A DNA stretch of 64,000 nt from Cohnella pontilimi (GCF_005049045.1 NZ_SUPK01000002.1:496001-560000); one strand, 5' to 3'; numbered from the stretch's first letter, positions 45,203-52,362 are shown. Numbers and translations are program-made. Notes: generated by a model from the letters alone, not told the origin.

Positions 45203-46024
45203 CTATGACTGCGAAGCTCCTGTGTCGACTACAGGCCAAGTGACCGGCGAAAGCCGGATCCGTTCCCCCAGCCAAGCCTGGGCGATGCTTTGGAACTTGC
45301 GGATATCACCGCTGCAGAAAAACTCGTGTTCCGGTACTTCATCCCGTCCCGCCAGCTGATTGTTGTCCTGCAAAATGGTGCTGATTTCGCGAGCCGTCTC
45401 TTCCGCCGAGTTGATGAGACTCACATCCGGTCCCATCACCTCGGAGATTGTCTCGGACAAAAACGGATAATGAGTGCAGCCGAGAATGAGGCAATCCATC
45501 GCCCCCATACGGAGAGGCGACAACGAGTTCGTCACGACGCGCTGCGTCTCTTCCGAACGAAAGTTGCCGTCTTCCACCAAAGGCACAAAGTCCGGACAAG
45601 CGCGGCTCACCACCTCAACATGAGGGGAGAGCCTGCGGAGCGCCGAGTCGTAGGCGCCGCTTCGGATCGTCCCTTCCGTTCCGATCACGCCGATGACGCC
45701 GGATTTGGAGCGCCCGATGGCGGCACGAGCGCCCGGATTGATGACGCCTACGACCGGCAGGTCTACCCGGCTTCGGATGTCCTCCAGCGCGACAGCCGTT
45801 GCCGTATTGCAGGCGATCACGATCATTTTCGGTTGATATTGGATCAAATAGTCGACGATTTCATGGGTAAAACGAATGACTTCTTCTGCCGGTCTTGGGC
45901 CGTAAGGGGTACGGGCGGTGTCGCCGAAATACACAATTTTCTCCCGGGGCAATTGGCGCATGACCTCTTTTACGACGGTCAGTCCGCCCACTCCGGAGTC
46001 CAGGACTGCGATCGCCTGCTGCAC
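45203..46024 (-). CDS. racE: Glutamate racemase
   Basis: A 273-aa racemase providing D-glutamate for peptidoglycan. Signatures are DSGVGGLTV (residues 9-17), the first catalytic cysteine C72 in VIACNTATA and the second C183 in LGCTHYP. Length and motifs are normal. The GTG start at 46024 has only a weak ribosome site (AGCGGTG). A promoter candidate lies about 40-65 bp upstream. The downstream gene is a cell-wall peptidase of the M14 family, a sensible partner. Confidence 0.96.
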   Translation of the reverse strand: MQQAIAVLDSGVGGLTVVKEVMRQLPREKIVYFGDTARTPYGPRPAEEVIRFTHEIVDYLIQYQPKMIVIACNTATAVALEDIRSRVDLPVVGVINPGARAAIGRSKSGVIGVIGTEGTIRSGAYDSALRRLSPHVEVVSRACPDFVPLVEDGNFRSEETQRVVTNSLSPLRMGAMDCLILGCTHYPFLSETISEVMGPDVSLINSAEETAREISTILQDNNQLAGRDEVPEHEFFCSGDIRKFQSIAQAWLGERIRLSPVTWPVVDTGASQS

Positions 46025-46061
46025 GAGAACACCGCTTTCTGTCTGTTAAGTAGGTCAAATC

Positions 46062-46090
46062 ATGTTACCTTATGAGGCCTTTTCTGAAAA
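46062..46090 (-). promoter_or_regulatory. Putative promoter of racE
   Basis: On the minus strand TTTTCA (46085-46090) and TAACAT (46062-46067) are 17 bp apart, 38 bp upstream of the racE start. Confidence 0.4.
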
Positions 46091-46134
46091 GGTACCTACA
46101 TCTTAGCTCATAAGCGGGCAGCGTTCAAGGATGC

Positions 46135-46171
46135 AAAAAGCGCGCCAGCCCGGCGGGAGCGGGCGGCACGC
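46135..46171 (-). terminator. Terminator of ytxG-ytxH
   Basis: On the minus strand GCGTGCCGCCCG and CGGGCTGGCGCGC form an imperfect but strong stem followed by TTTTTG, 20 bp after the ytxH stop. Confidence 0.82.
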
Positions 46172-46191
46172 TTACATTTTCTCGTTTTCGA

Positions 46192-46542
46192 TTAAGAATT
46201 GGCAGCCGTTTTCTCCTCAAAATTGGATTCCTCGGCGGCGGAGGATTCTTCGTCAAGAGCGTTCTCCGCACTGCGGGAACGAATGTCGGTGACGAAGCGG
46301 CTGGCCGCTTGTTTGGCGTCGGAGGCAAACTCCGTCGTGCGTTTGGCCAGCGTTTGCACCGCGCTGCCGGCCTGGCGGCCGATTTCGACGGTTTTATCGC
46401 CTACCTTCTGCGCCGTCACCGAAATATCTTTGCGCAGTTCGCGTCCGGGCTTCGGTGCGAACAGCAGCGCGGTAACCGCTCCTGTCACAGCGCCGGTCAG
46501 CGCACCCCACACAAACGCTTTGATCGCTTTTTTCTCAGCCAT
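46192..46542 (-). CDS. ytxH: YtxH domain protein
   Basis: A 116-aa protein with one glycine-rich N-terminal membrane helix (about 8-28), the YtxH hallmark LLFAPKPGRELRKDI right after it, and a long amphipathic helical tail ending in an acidic stretch. YtxH and YtxG are general-stress proteins in B. subtilis; biochemical function is unknown. It follows the DUF948 gene on the same strand with a 43-bp gap, repeating the ytxG-ytxH order. ATG at 46542 follows AGGAGAG. Confidence 0.87.
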   Translation of the reverse strand: MAEKKAIKAFVWGALTGAVTGAVTALLFAPKPGRELRKDISVTAQKVGDKTVEIGRQAGSAVQTLAKRTTEFASDAKQAASRFVTDIRSRSAENALDEESSAAEESNFEEKTAANS

Positions 46543-46585
46543 TTTCTGTCACTCTCCTGTCGAATGATCCGCACTCGGTCCCGGT

Positions 46586-47035
46586 TCACGGGCGGTATGA
46601 TCCGTCTTCGCGCCCGAAAATGCTTTTACGCAGGTTTTCCGCGAGCGTTCTGGCAATGGCCGTCCAGTAAGATTCGGCTCCGTTCAGCTCTTCGTCGGGA
46701 GGAGCGGAGCCCAAAGTCGCCAGATCACGCCAGAACGAAGCGATGTACACAGCCGCCTCGGCTGCGGATTCCGCCGCGTCGCCCACGGCGCGCGCCCCAT
46801 CCGACAGCCGGGCGAATCCGCCTACTGTCGTTCTGCACAACTCAGCCGCCGCCCTGCCTTCTCTGGCGAACGAAATCGATTCGTCCAGCGCCTTTTCCGC
46901 TTTCCGGACGACTCCCTCCGCCAGGCGGTCCCAGCGGCTCAGCGAGCGGCTCAATCGCATCATGACCGCTGCGAAAGCAACAGACGCGATCAGCGCAGCC
47001 GCCGCAAACACGTATGCCGCGACGTTCCATGCCAT
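46586..47035 (-). CDS. ytxG: DUF948 family protein (YtxG-like)
   Basis: A 149-aa protein with one N-terminal membrane helix (about 3-25) followed by a long predicted coiled coil (LSRSLSRWDRLAEGVVRKAEKALDE pattern), as in DUF948/YtxG proteins. It probably lies at the inner membrane face. The ATG at 47035 follows GGAGGG at 6 bp; a start nine codons earlier has no signal. Its partner ytxH follows. The 219 bp upstream hold a CCATTTTT/AAAAATGG inverted pair (47136-47143 and 47164-47171) of unknown use. Confidence 0.82.
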   Translation of the reverse strand: MAWNVAAYVFAAAALIASVAFAAVMMRLSRSLSRWDRLAEGVVRKAEKALDESISFAREGRAAAELCRTTVGGFARLSDGARAVGDAAESAAEAAVYIASFWRDLATLGSAPPDEELNGAESYWTAIARTLAENLRKSIFGREDGSYRP

Positions 47036-47254
47036 CCGAATCCCTCCAGACCTACCCGTCAACCGGGCGAATGCCCATGCGGTTAATCACATTGTATGGC
47101 GGGAAGCTTGGATGGGTTCGGCAAAATCGTCTCCTCCATTTTTGGGGTCCATATTTTTGTCCTAAAAATGGGCCTCAACGGAGTTCATGAGCCCTTTCCA
47201 TTCGCTTGGTTTGTTCATCAAATAAAAGTGAGGACCTAAAGGAGGTAGAAGTTT

Positions 47255-47428
47255 ATGGGCAAAGCAAAAAAAGGAAGCAAGTCAAAACACTCTAACAAAC
47301 CAAGCTGGTTACTGCCGGTTGATCAAGCCTTAAAAAGTTTCCAGCGTGTCAAAGACAAAGATCTGGGAGAAGGTTTGATCAATTTGACTGTTGCTTTGAT
47401 GATGAAACGGCACTACAAAGGAAAATAA
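47255..47428 (+). CDS. Small basic protein, 57 aa
   Basis: A short frame with an ideal ribosome site (AAAGGAGGT, 7-8 bp before the ATG). The protein starts with a lysine-rich tail (GKAKKGSKSKHSNKPSW), then a helical half (VDQALKSFQRVKDKDLGEGL, INLTVALMMKRHY). Base composition is more AT-rich than the neighbours, which hints at acquisition. No family recognised. It is the last gene before repeat array C. Confidence 0.6.
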   Translation: MGKAKKGSKSKHSNKPSWLLPVDQALKSFQRVKDKDLGEGLINLTVALMMKRHYKGK

Positions 47429-47624
47429 TACGCGACATCGGCATAGTTCGTCCTTCCGGACGATGCGGTGCACACCATATACCTGCCTGAATATTCGGCC
47501 ATGGACTTGAAGCTCGTGGCGCTCCAGTGCTTGGGCCGACTGCATCGGTTACGCAATCCGTTGCCATGCGTCGGCGAGTTATTACCGTCAAAACTCAGCA
47601 TGGGGCGCTGCGATCTCCTTTTGG

Positions 47625-47912
47625 CCTTATCCCCTTCACTCAGGTCACGCGTGGTGGAACTCTTTTAGCCTTATCCCCTTCAGTCAGGTTACGTACACGA
47701 TATTAATCTTTTAGGGCTTATCCCCTTCAGTCAGGTCACGCGTGGTGGCACTCCCTTTTGGCCTTATCCCCTTCACTCAGGTCACGTACACGATATTAAT
47801 CTTTTAGGGCTTATCCCCATCAATCAGGATTCATGGCGAGACCTCTCTTTTAACGCTTAACCTTTTCGCTCAGACGGGATTCCTCTCTTTAACGCTTATC
47901 CCCTCCGCTCAG
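47625..47912 (+). repeat. Repeat array C: forward cores with a 93-bp higher-order unit
   Basis: Seven forward cores of the family (consensus CCTTATCCCCTTCACTCAG and variants) begin at 47625, 47669, 47716, 47762, 47809, 47855 and 47894, 39-47 bp apart. The sequences between them alternate: GGTCACGCGTGGTGG after 47625 and 47716, ACGTACACGATATTAATC after 47669 and 47762, giving a higher-order repeat of about 91-93 bp. The array fills most of the 608-bp gap before the transposase-like gene; the rest (47429-47624 and 47913-47968) shows nothing recognisable. Confidence 0.9.
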
Positions 47913-47968
47913 GTGACTGAGCAAGTAGAGCCGTTCACAAAAAAGTGGTTGCTTTATCCATTTTATAC

Positions 47969-47997
47969 TTGAAATAAGAACATACGTTTGGTAATCT
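47969..47997 (+). promoter_or_regulatory. Putative promoter of the transposase-like gene
   Basis: TTGAAA (47969-47974) and TAATCT (47992-47997) are 17 bp apart, 39 bp upstream of the GTG start. Confidence 0.5.
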
Positions 47998-48036
47998 GGG
48001 AATAGAACAATTGTTTCCGTTTGAGGGGTGCGCGGC

Positions 48037-48966
48037 GTGGAAATCGGAAGTTTTGAAGATGTTTGCATGATGTATGGAAAGGAAAAAAATTGTATTCAGG
48101 CTCTATTCACCCTTAAATGGCCGGAGGGCTATCGTTGCCCGCGCTGCGGCTGCAGTCAAGCTTCCACGATCCAGAGCCGCAGACTGCCTCTTTATGAATG
48201 TGTCTCTTGTTGGCATCAAACTTCGATTATCGCCGGCACCGTTATGCAAGGGAGCCGCACACCTCTTTCCAAATGGTTTCAGGCTTTGTACCTTCACACC
48301 CGGCCTTCTGCTATTTCTGCCACTCAGCTTTCCGAAATGATCGGAGTTACATACAAAACCGCCTGGCTTATGGGCCAAAAAATCCGGAACGCATTCAGCA
48401 GAGCCGACGAAAAAGAGCAATTGTCGGGCCTCATCCGGCTCACGCCTTCTTTATATGGACGAATGTGCCTCTCCTCTTCTTACCGAGAAACACATGAACA
48501 TCCTTTGCTGATCGGTGCCTCGCTCAATGAGAATGCCCAGATCACCCAGATAAAGATCAAACAAGTTGCCGAATCCGAAATTGTTGGAAAAACGGTGAAC
48601 AAAATCGGTAAAAACAATTTTGTGCGCAACCATGTTCAAATGGATGTATCTGAAGTGGTGTCTGATGTCGGCCGTGCTCGATTTGAACACTCTACTTCGC
48701 TGAAACGTTTGGGAAGGGCTGCGGGAAGCTGGTTGAATACCGTGTTTCATGGAATCGGGCCTAAACATTTACAGAGCTACCTCGACCAATTCAGTTTTCA
48801 AATAAATCAAACAGTGCGCAAAATGTCTGTGTTTCAGGCTTCCCTGTCCTGGTGTGCTGTTACAACTACTGTAACTTACTCAGAAATCATCAACCGGCCA
48901 TCTCGCATCCCGGCACAATATGTGCCCCAACGTCACAAAAAATCCGCACTCCAGAAAGCCGGGTGA
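48037..48966 (+). CDS. IS1595-family-like transposase, catalytic residues degenerate
   Basis: A 309-aa protein with the layout of IS1595/ISXO2 transposases. It has an N-terminal zinc ribbon (CPRC at 34-37, CVSC at 55-58), a helix-turn-helix-like segment (SEMIGVTYKTAWLMGQKIRNAF) and the C-terminal KHLQSYLDQFSFQIN block. The expected first catalytic acid (VEVDE after the helical segment) is replaced by GLIRLTPSLYG; D203 may be the second; the final glutamate region reads HSTSLKRLGRAAGSWL. The frame is intact, so this is either a recent loss or a domesticated DNA-binding protein. I see no terminal inverted repeats or target duplications. The GTG at 48037 follows GAGGGG. It lies between inverted repeat arrays C and D and is more AT-rich than the neighbours. 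Confidence 0.78.
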   Translation: MEIGSFEDVCMMYGKEKNCIQALFTLKWPEGYRCPRCGCSQASTIQSRRLPLYECVSCWHQTSIIAGTVMQGSRTPLSKWFQALYLHTRPSAISATQLSEMIGVTYKTAWLMGQKIRNAFSRADEKEQLSGLIRLTPSLYGRMCLSSSYRETHEHPLLIGASLNENAQITQIKIKQVAESEIVGKTVNKIGKNNFVRNHVQMDVSEVVSDVGRARFEHSTSLKRLGRAAGSWLNTVFHGIGPKHLQSYLDQFSFQINQTVRKMSVFQASLSWCAVTTTVTYSEIINRPSRIPAQYVPQRHKKSALQKAG

Positions 48967-49090
48967 GGTTGGTGAGGCATTTCGTTTTGCTGATGGTTTG
49001 CAAGAAAACTCAAATGCAAAATTCATGGCGTATCTGAGCGACGGTGCTAAATTGTGTCGTAGCGGTGCTATCTGCTGAATTGCGCTGGTC

Positions 49091-49257
49091 CTGAGCGAAT
49101 GGGATAAGGTACAAAGCGAGAATTGCGGCGGAGGTGCGGTGTTGTGTGCTGACGCAGGCTGGTCCTGAGCGAACGGGATAGGGTACAAAGCGAGGATTAC
49201 GGCGGAGGTGCGGTGTTGTGTGCTGGGGCAGGCTGGTCCTGAGCGAACGGGATAGGG
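49091..49257 (-). repeat. Repeat array D: reverse cores with 74-bp period
   Basis: Three cores of the type CTGAGCGAACGGGATAGGG begin at 49091, 49165 and 49239, exactly 74 bp apart. Between them is a shared unit with ACAAAGCGAG, GGCGGAGGTGCGGTGTTG and GGCTGGTC. They face array C across the transposase-like gene. The period is not a multiple of three, so coding is excluded. The array occupies the middle of the 346-bp gap; 48967-49090 shows nothing else. Confidence 0.9.
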
Positions 49258-49260
49258 CAT

Positions 49261-49294
49261 AAAATAAAAAACCATCCGAGGTGTGCGGATGGTT
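49261..49294 (-). terminator. Terminator of the SufR-like gene
   Basis: On the minus strand AACCATCCG, a loop and CGGATGGTT are followed by TTTTATTTTAT, 19 bp after the stop. Confidence 0.87.
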
Positions 49295-49312
49295 AGATGG
49301 CAGGCTGTGTAG

Positions 49313-49969
49313 TCAAGAGCCGGTGGAGTGGGTCTGTTCACGGCGAATGGCGTAGGCGCAGCGGGAGCCGCCGTCGGCTAGGCATTCTGTGCGCTCGACA
49401 TCGGCGTTGAGGAGGCGTTCGAATAATTGCCTTTCGCACTGGCAGGCTTGCCGGTAGCGGTTCGCCACCTGAGCGACCGGGCAATTGTACTCATATAGCT
49501 TATATACGCCGGCTTCTTCGCCGGATTCCCATTCCGTCATGTAACCACCGGCGTTCTGGATAGCGGACAGCTCGGCAACCCGGTCTTCCAGCGTCCGGTT
49601 TTTCATCCGCTCGAGAAATCGGGTTTCGAGCTTGTCCCGGCGGCCTTCGAACATTCGGTCGATCATTTGGTCGCCGCCCGGCTGATCTTCCAGTTCGTTC
49701 AGCAGATCCAGCGTCAGTTGGAGGTAGTTTTTCGGAAACAAGTCGTCCGCTAATTCCGTTAACGCGTATCGGTACGAGGGCCGACCCATCGCTTGCCGGA
49801 CCAGCGTGGAGCGAAGCAGTCCTTCCCGCTCCAACGTCTGGATATGCCGGCGAACCGCCATTTCCGTGATGCCCATCGCCTTGGCCATATCGCTGACGGA
49901 ACAGTACCCTTGCACCTTAAGCATATGTAACAATTGGCTGCGGGTTGAAAGCTCCTCCTGCGGCATCAT
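49313..49969 (-). CDS. SufR-like Fe-S transcriptional regulator
   Basis: A 218-aa regulator with a DeoR/ArsR-type winged helix at the N-terminus (residues about 8-70; SVSDMAKAMGITEMAVRRHI) and a C-terminal sensing half. Cysteines C163, C176 and C204 are spaced C-x12-C-x27-C, the pattern of the cyanobacterial Fe-S sensor SufR; C178 and C196 are extra. The context YNCPVAQVANRYRQAC and SRCAYAI matches that family. It should repress or activate genes according to Fe-S status. No suf or isc operon is in the window, so its targets are unknown. I start at the ATG at 49969, 6 bp after AGGAGGG; an ATG at 49975 abuts the ribosome site. Confidence 0.85.
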   Translation of the reverse strand: MMPQEELSTRSQLLHMLKVQGYCSVSDMAKAMGITEMAVRRHIQTLEREGLLRSTLVRQAMGRPSYRYALTELADDLFPKNYLQLTLDLLNELEDQPGGDQMIDRMFEGRRDKLETRFLERMKNRTLEDRVAELSAIQNAGGYMTEWESGEEAGVYKLYEYNCPVAQVANRYRQACQCERQLFERLLNADVERTECLADGGSRCAYAIRREQTHSTGS

Positions 49970-50093
49970 GAGCATCCCTCCTGGTCGACCGGTCTGCCGG
50001 CGCTTGCTGCCTGCCGTCGACACGGAGTCGTTGTTTGACTCCCATTGTACCGGAATCCGCTCCGCACGTAAATTGCCGCTTAGTCCCCTATTT

Positions 50094-50519
50094 TCAACCG
50101 CCAAGCTCCCGATCCAAGTAAGCGGTGACCTCCGATGCGAACCTGCTCAGCAGCTGCGGCAGCTCAGAGGTTAACGGATGAAGCTCCCTTCTCGGCCAAC
50201 GCGTATAGTCTTGTACCAGCGGTTTGCGCAGCAGGACAAGACGTCTGAGCGGATCGGCCACTTCTCCGGAAATAACGCCTTCCCCGGCAATGATATCGAT
50301 GATATCTTCGTAGCTGCTGGCGTCCCGCATTATAAAGCCGTCAATCAACGAGCTGCCGACGTCGGTCGTGATCTCGATCGCCAAGTGCAAGGCGCGTTCC
50401 TGGGCCAAACCTTGTATGAGGGTAGCCGTCCAATCGGCCTGCAATTGTCCCAGCGCCTGTACAACATCCGGAATGCAGGCCAGGCGCTCTGAAATAATTT
50501 CGCGATTTACATAATACAC
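50094..50519 (-). CDS. HepT-like (DUF86, YutE-type) protein
   Basis: A 141-aa helical protein of the DUF86/HepT family: N-terminal YYVNREIISERLACIPDVVQAL, a middle LAIEITTDVGSSLIDGF, and the C-terminal motif LRRLVLLRKPLVQDYTRW. HepT toxins use R-x4-6-H-x-Y; here R98 and Y105 remain but the histidine is Q103. No MNT nucleotidyltransferase antitoxin gene is adjacent, which fits chromosomal YutE-type proteins rather than a toxin-antitoxin pair. Start GTG at 50519 with a distant GGGGG. The three next genes are small and unrelated. Confidence 0.8.
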   Translation of the reverse strand: MYYVNREIISERLACIPDVVQALGQLQADWTATLIQGLAQERALHLAIEITTDVGSSLIDGFIMRDASSYEDIIDIIAGEGVISGEVADPLRRLVLLRKPLVQDYTRWPRRELHPLTSELPQLLSRFASEVTAYLDRELGG

Positions 50520-50536
50520 GGCCCGCGGGCCCCCTT

Positions 50537-50674
50537 TTATTTCCGTTTACGTCTGCCCCGCCGTTTCAGCCAAACAATCATGACCACGGCGCTGATGAGT
50601 ATGACGACTAAGTACGTGAGCATTTCGAACAAATCGCCATTGCCCATATCCACCTTTTCCGCTAACGTCACCAT
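50537..50674 (-). CDS. Small single-helix membrane protein, 45 aa
   Basis: A 45-residue frame with AGAGGG 5 bp before its ATG. It encodes a short polar N-terminus (MVTLAEKVDMGNGDLFE), one membrane helix (about 18-35) and a strongly basic end (KRRGRRKRK). I recognise no family. It lies between the Dabb-domain gene and the HepT-like gene on the same strand, with gaps of 10 and 17 bp, supporting one transcript. Confidence 0.55.
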   Translation of the reverse strand: MVTLAEKVDMGNGDLFEMLTYLVVILISAVVMIVWLKRRGRRKRK

Positions 50675-50684
50675 GTTGTCCCTC

Positions 50685-50972
50685 TCAGCTCACGTAATCG
50701 ACGCTGACGGAGCTTTCGCGAGCCGCAGTCATATGCCCGATCACTTTTTGGTGAACGGGATGTACTTGGTACGCTTGGAGGTCGTCCATAGAGGCGAATC
50801 GGGTCGTCAGCGCAATGTCGTAAGAACGTTCCGTGTGCAGAACGTCGACGCCGACCTCGATCGAGAGCAGGACATCGATCTTGCCCTCCATGTCGCGAAG
50901 AACCTGAGCGGTGCGTTCCACGCTCTCCGGTGAGCGGTCTTTCAGTTTAAACAAAACGATATGCGTAATCAT
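50685..50972 (-). CDS. Dabb family (stress-responsive A/B barrel) protein
   Basis: A 95-aa protein with the dimeric alpha-beta barrel pattern: MITHIVLFKLKDRS, a helix with RTAQVLRDMEGKI, VGVDVLHTERSYDIALTTRF and HPVHQKVIGHM. The Dabb domain forms small barrels in stress proteins and some enzymes; the role here is unknown. The ATG at 50972 follows AAGGGG at 9 bp. A longer frame upstream has no signal. Confidence 0.85.
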   Translation of the reverse strand: MITHIVLFKLKDRSPESVERTAQVLRDMEGKIDVLLSIEVGVDVLHTERSYDIALTTRFASMDDLQAYQVHPVHQKVIGHMTAARESSVSVDYVS

Positions 50973-51059
50973 GAGCTTGTCCCCTTTCCACGGATTAGGT
51001 ATCCTTCCGGCGGTGTCCGCACATACTACGGGCATCACTCGGCGGAAGGAAGATCCTAC

Positions 51060-51314
51060 ATGCGGCGTTACCGCGTTACTTTGTTTTTTACGCTGTTCTC
51101 AGTGGCGTTAAGTCTGTATAACTATTCCGGGTATGATCCCCATAATCATTGGTTTTTTATGTTCAGCATTCCGGTCTGGTTCGTCGAGCTGTTCGGAGAT
51201 ATTCATCGGGTCGACGTGTTCGTCATGTACGCGCTGACGGTGATCACCTGGGCGGTGATCGGCTTTTTGGCCGATTTGGGGGTATCCCGCATCAAGACTT
51301 GGCAGCACCTCTAA
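51060..51314 (+). CDS. Hypothetical membrane protein, 84 aa
   Basis: A protein with two or three membrane helices (about 5-20, 31-46 and 52-72) and the motif YSGYDPHNHWFF between the first two. No family recognised. The ATG at 51060 follows GGAAGGAAG. It diverges from the Dabb gene and converges with the CuA-protein gene across a shared terminator. Confidence 0.6.
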   Translation: MRRYRVTLFFTLFSVALSLYNYSGYDPHNHWFFMFSIPVWFVELFGDIHRVDVFVMYALTVITWAVIGFLADLGVSRIKTWQHL

Positions 51315-51330
51315 CGTACCCTGACGGCAA

Positions 51331-51353
51331 AAAGGAGCCTGATCGGCTCCTTT
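51331..51353. terminator. Bidirectional terminator
   Basis: AAAGGAGCC, TGATC and GGCTCCTTT form a clean stem with A and T runs on both sides, between two convergent genes. Confidence 0.85.
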
Positions 51354-51359
51354 TCCTTT

Positions 51360-51734
51360 TTATGAGACGATAACTTTCGAGATCATGTTCGCATGTCCTT
51401 GTCCGCACATGACCGAGCAGTGGATTTCGTACGTACCGGGTTTATCGAACTTATAGGTAGCGGTCGGATGGGTTCCATCCAAGTTGAGATTCAATCCGAC
51501 GAATTCCGCTCCGTGGCTGCCCAGCCGGTTGGAAAATTTGATTTGATACGTGGTGCCCGCCTTGACATGGTATTCTTTCTGATCAAACTCAAAGTTGGTT
51601 GCGGTAATTTTCAGCAGCTCCGTGCCGGGCGGCAACGCTTCCTCTTGCGGCTTCTGCGGAAGTCCGGCAGCAAGCAAATATACCCCCAAAGCACAGGCGA
51701 CCGTTACGATCGTACTCATGATCCATTTGTACAT
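51360..51734 (-). CDS. Orphan CuA-type cupredoxin (COX subunit II-like)
   Basis: A 124-aa secreted or membrane-anchored cupredoxin. One N-terminal helix (about 4-23) precedes a beta-sandwich like the periplasmic domain of cytochrome oxidase subunit II. All CuA ligands are present: H74 (GSHGAEF), C106, C110, H114 and M117 in CSVMCGQGHANM. No oxidase subunit I or other respiratory gene is nearby, so this is a stand-alone electron carrier or copper protein outside the membrane (inference). The ATG at 51734 follows GGGGGAG at about 9 bp. A shared terminator follows the stop. Confidence 0.85.
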   Translation of the reverse strand: MYKWIMSTIVTVACALGVYLLAAGLPQKPQEEALPPGTELLKITATNFEFDQKEYHVKAGTTYQIKFSNRLGSHGAEFVGLNLNLDGTHPTATYKFDKPGTYEIHCSVMCGQGHANMISKVIVS

Positions 51735-51883
51735 TGAATCTGCTCCCCCTGCTCCATCCGAAATGTCTACCTCTTATATTACCTAAAATGACGGTTTGAA
51801 CTCAAGCAGGTAACCGGAGAGGGCATGCAACTTTTTTTGACTTTTGACAAATTGTTGAACGATGCACCCACCTGAAAATCAAC

Positions 51884-52273
51884 TCAATCGGTTTTGTCCC
51901 GCAAAATTTGCACGATCCGCCGAACGTTGTCCGGGATCGGGATGCCGAGTTCACCGCAATTCTCGACCACGGACAACAGCTCGTTGACCAGGTAAAACGA
52001 GATCGCTCCGCCCATCACCAAATTCATGCCCAGCAGGACATCGATCCGATGCGACAACATGATGACGAGCAATGTAAGCCCCTTTTTGGCCAAACCCCAA
52101 AACCCGATGTTGCTGTTGAGCCCGTCACCGCTCTTGACTGCCGCGAGTACGCCGGAAATATAATCCAAGCCCATGACAAAAACCAATAACGTCAGCGCTT
52201 CCGGCCAAATTCCAAAGGCGAAGTTGATCGCGCCCCCCAAAATGACGACGGCGCTTGCCGCATGAAGCTGCAT
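51884..52273 (-). CDS. Phage holin family protein (TcdE/Cph1 type)
   Basis: A 129-aa membrane protein with three to four helices matching the Bacteriophage_holin_4 family. It has AINFAFGIWPEALTLLVFVMGLDYISGVLAA, the GFWGLAKKGLTLLVIMLSHRID region and the C-terminal SVVENCGELGIPIPDNVRRIVQIL. Such holins release lysins or toxins; here no endolysin or phage gene is nearby, so it is an orphan. I start at the ATG at 52273, 7 bp after GGAGGG; an ATG two codons earlier is too close. It is downstream of the PLD lipoprotein gene on the same strand, 89 bp away. Confidence 0.85.
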   Translation of the reverse strand: MQLHAASAVVILGGAINFAFGIWPEALTLLVFVMGLDYISGVLAAVKSGDGLNSNIGFWGLAKKGLTLLVIMLSHRIDVLLGMNLVMGGAISFYLVNELLSVVENCGELGIPIPDNVRRIVQILRDKTD

Positions 52274-52362
52274 GTCCATTCCCTCCCCGCAAAAACTTTT
52301 TCTGCAATATATTCGGGGTGGACAAGGGGGGAACGGCGATATGCGCTTATTGGCGCCATTCC

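Noticed and set aside
48037-48966. Complete, active insertion sequence
   Set aside because: No terminal inverted repeats or target duplications are visible, and the catalytic acids expected of IS1595 enzymes are not present.
50094-50674. HepT-like gene and its small neighbour as a toxin-antitoxin pair
   Set aside because: The neighbour is a single-helix membrane protein, not an MNT nucleotidyltransferase, and the HepT histidine is missing.
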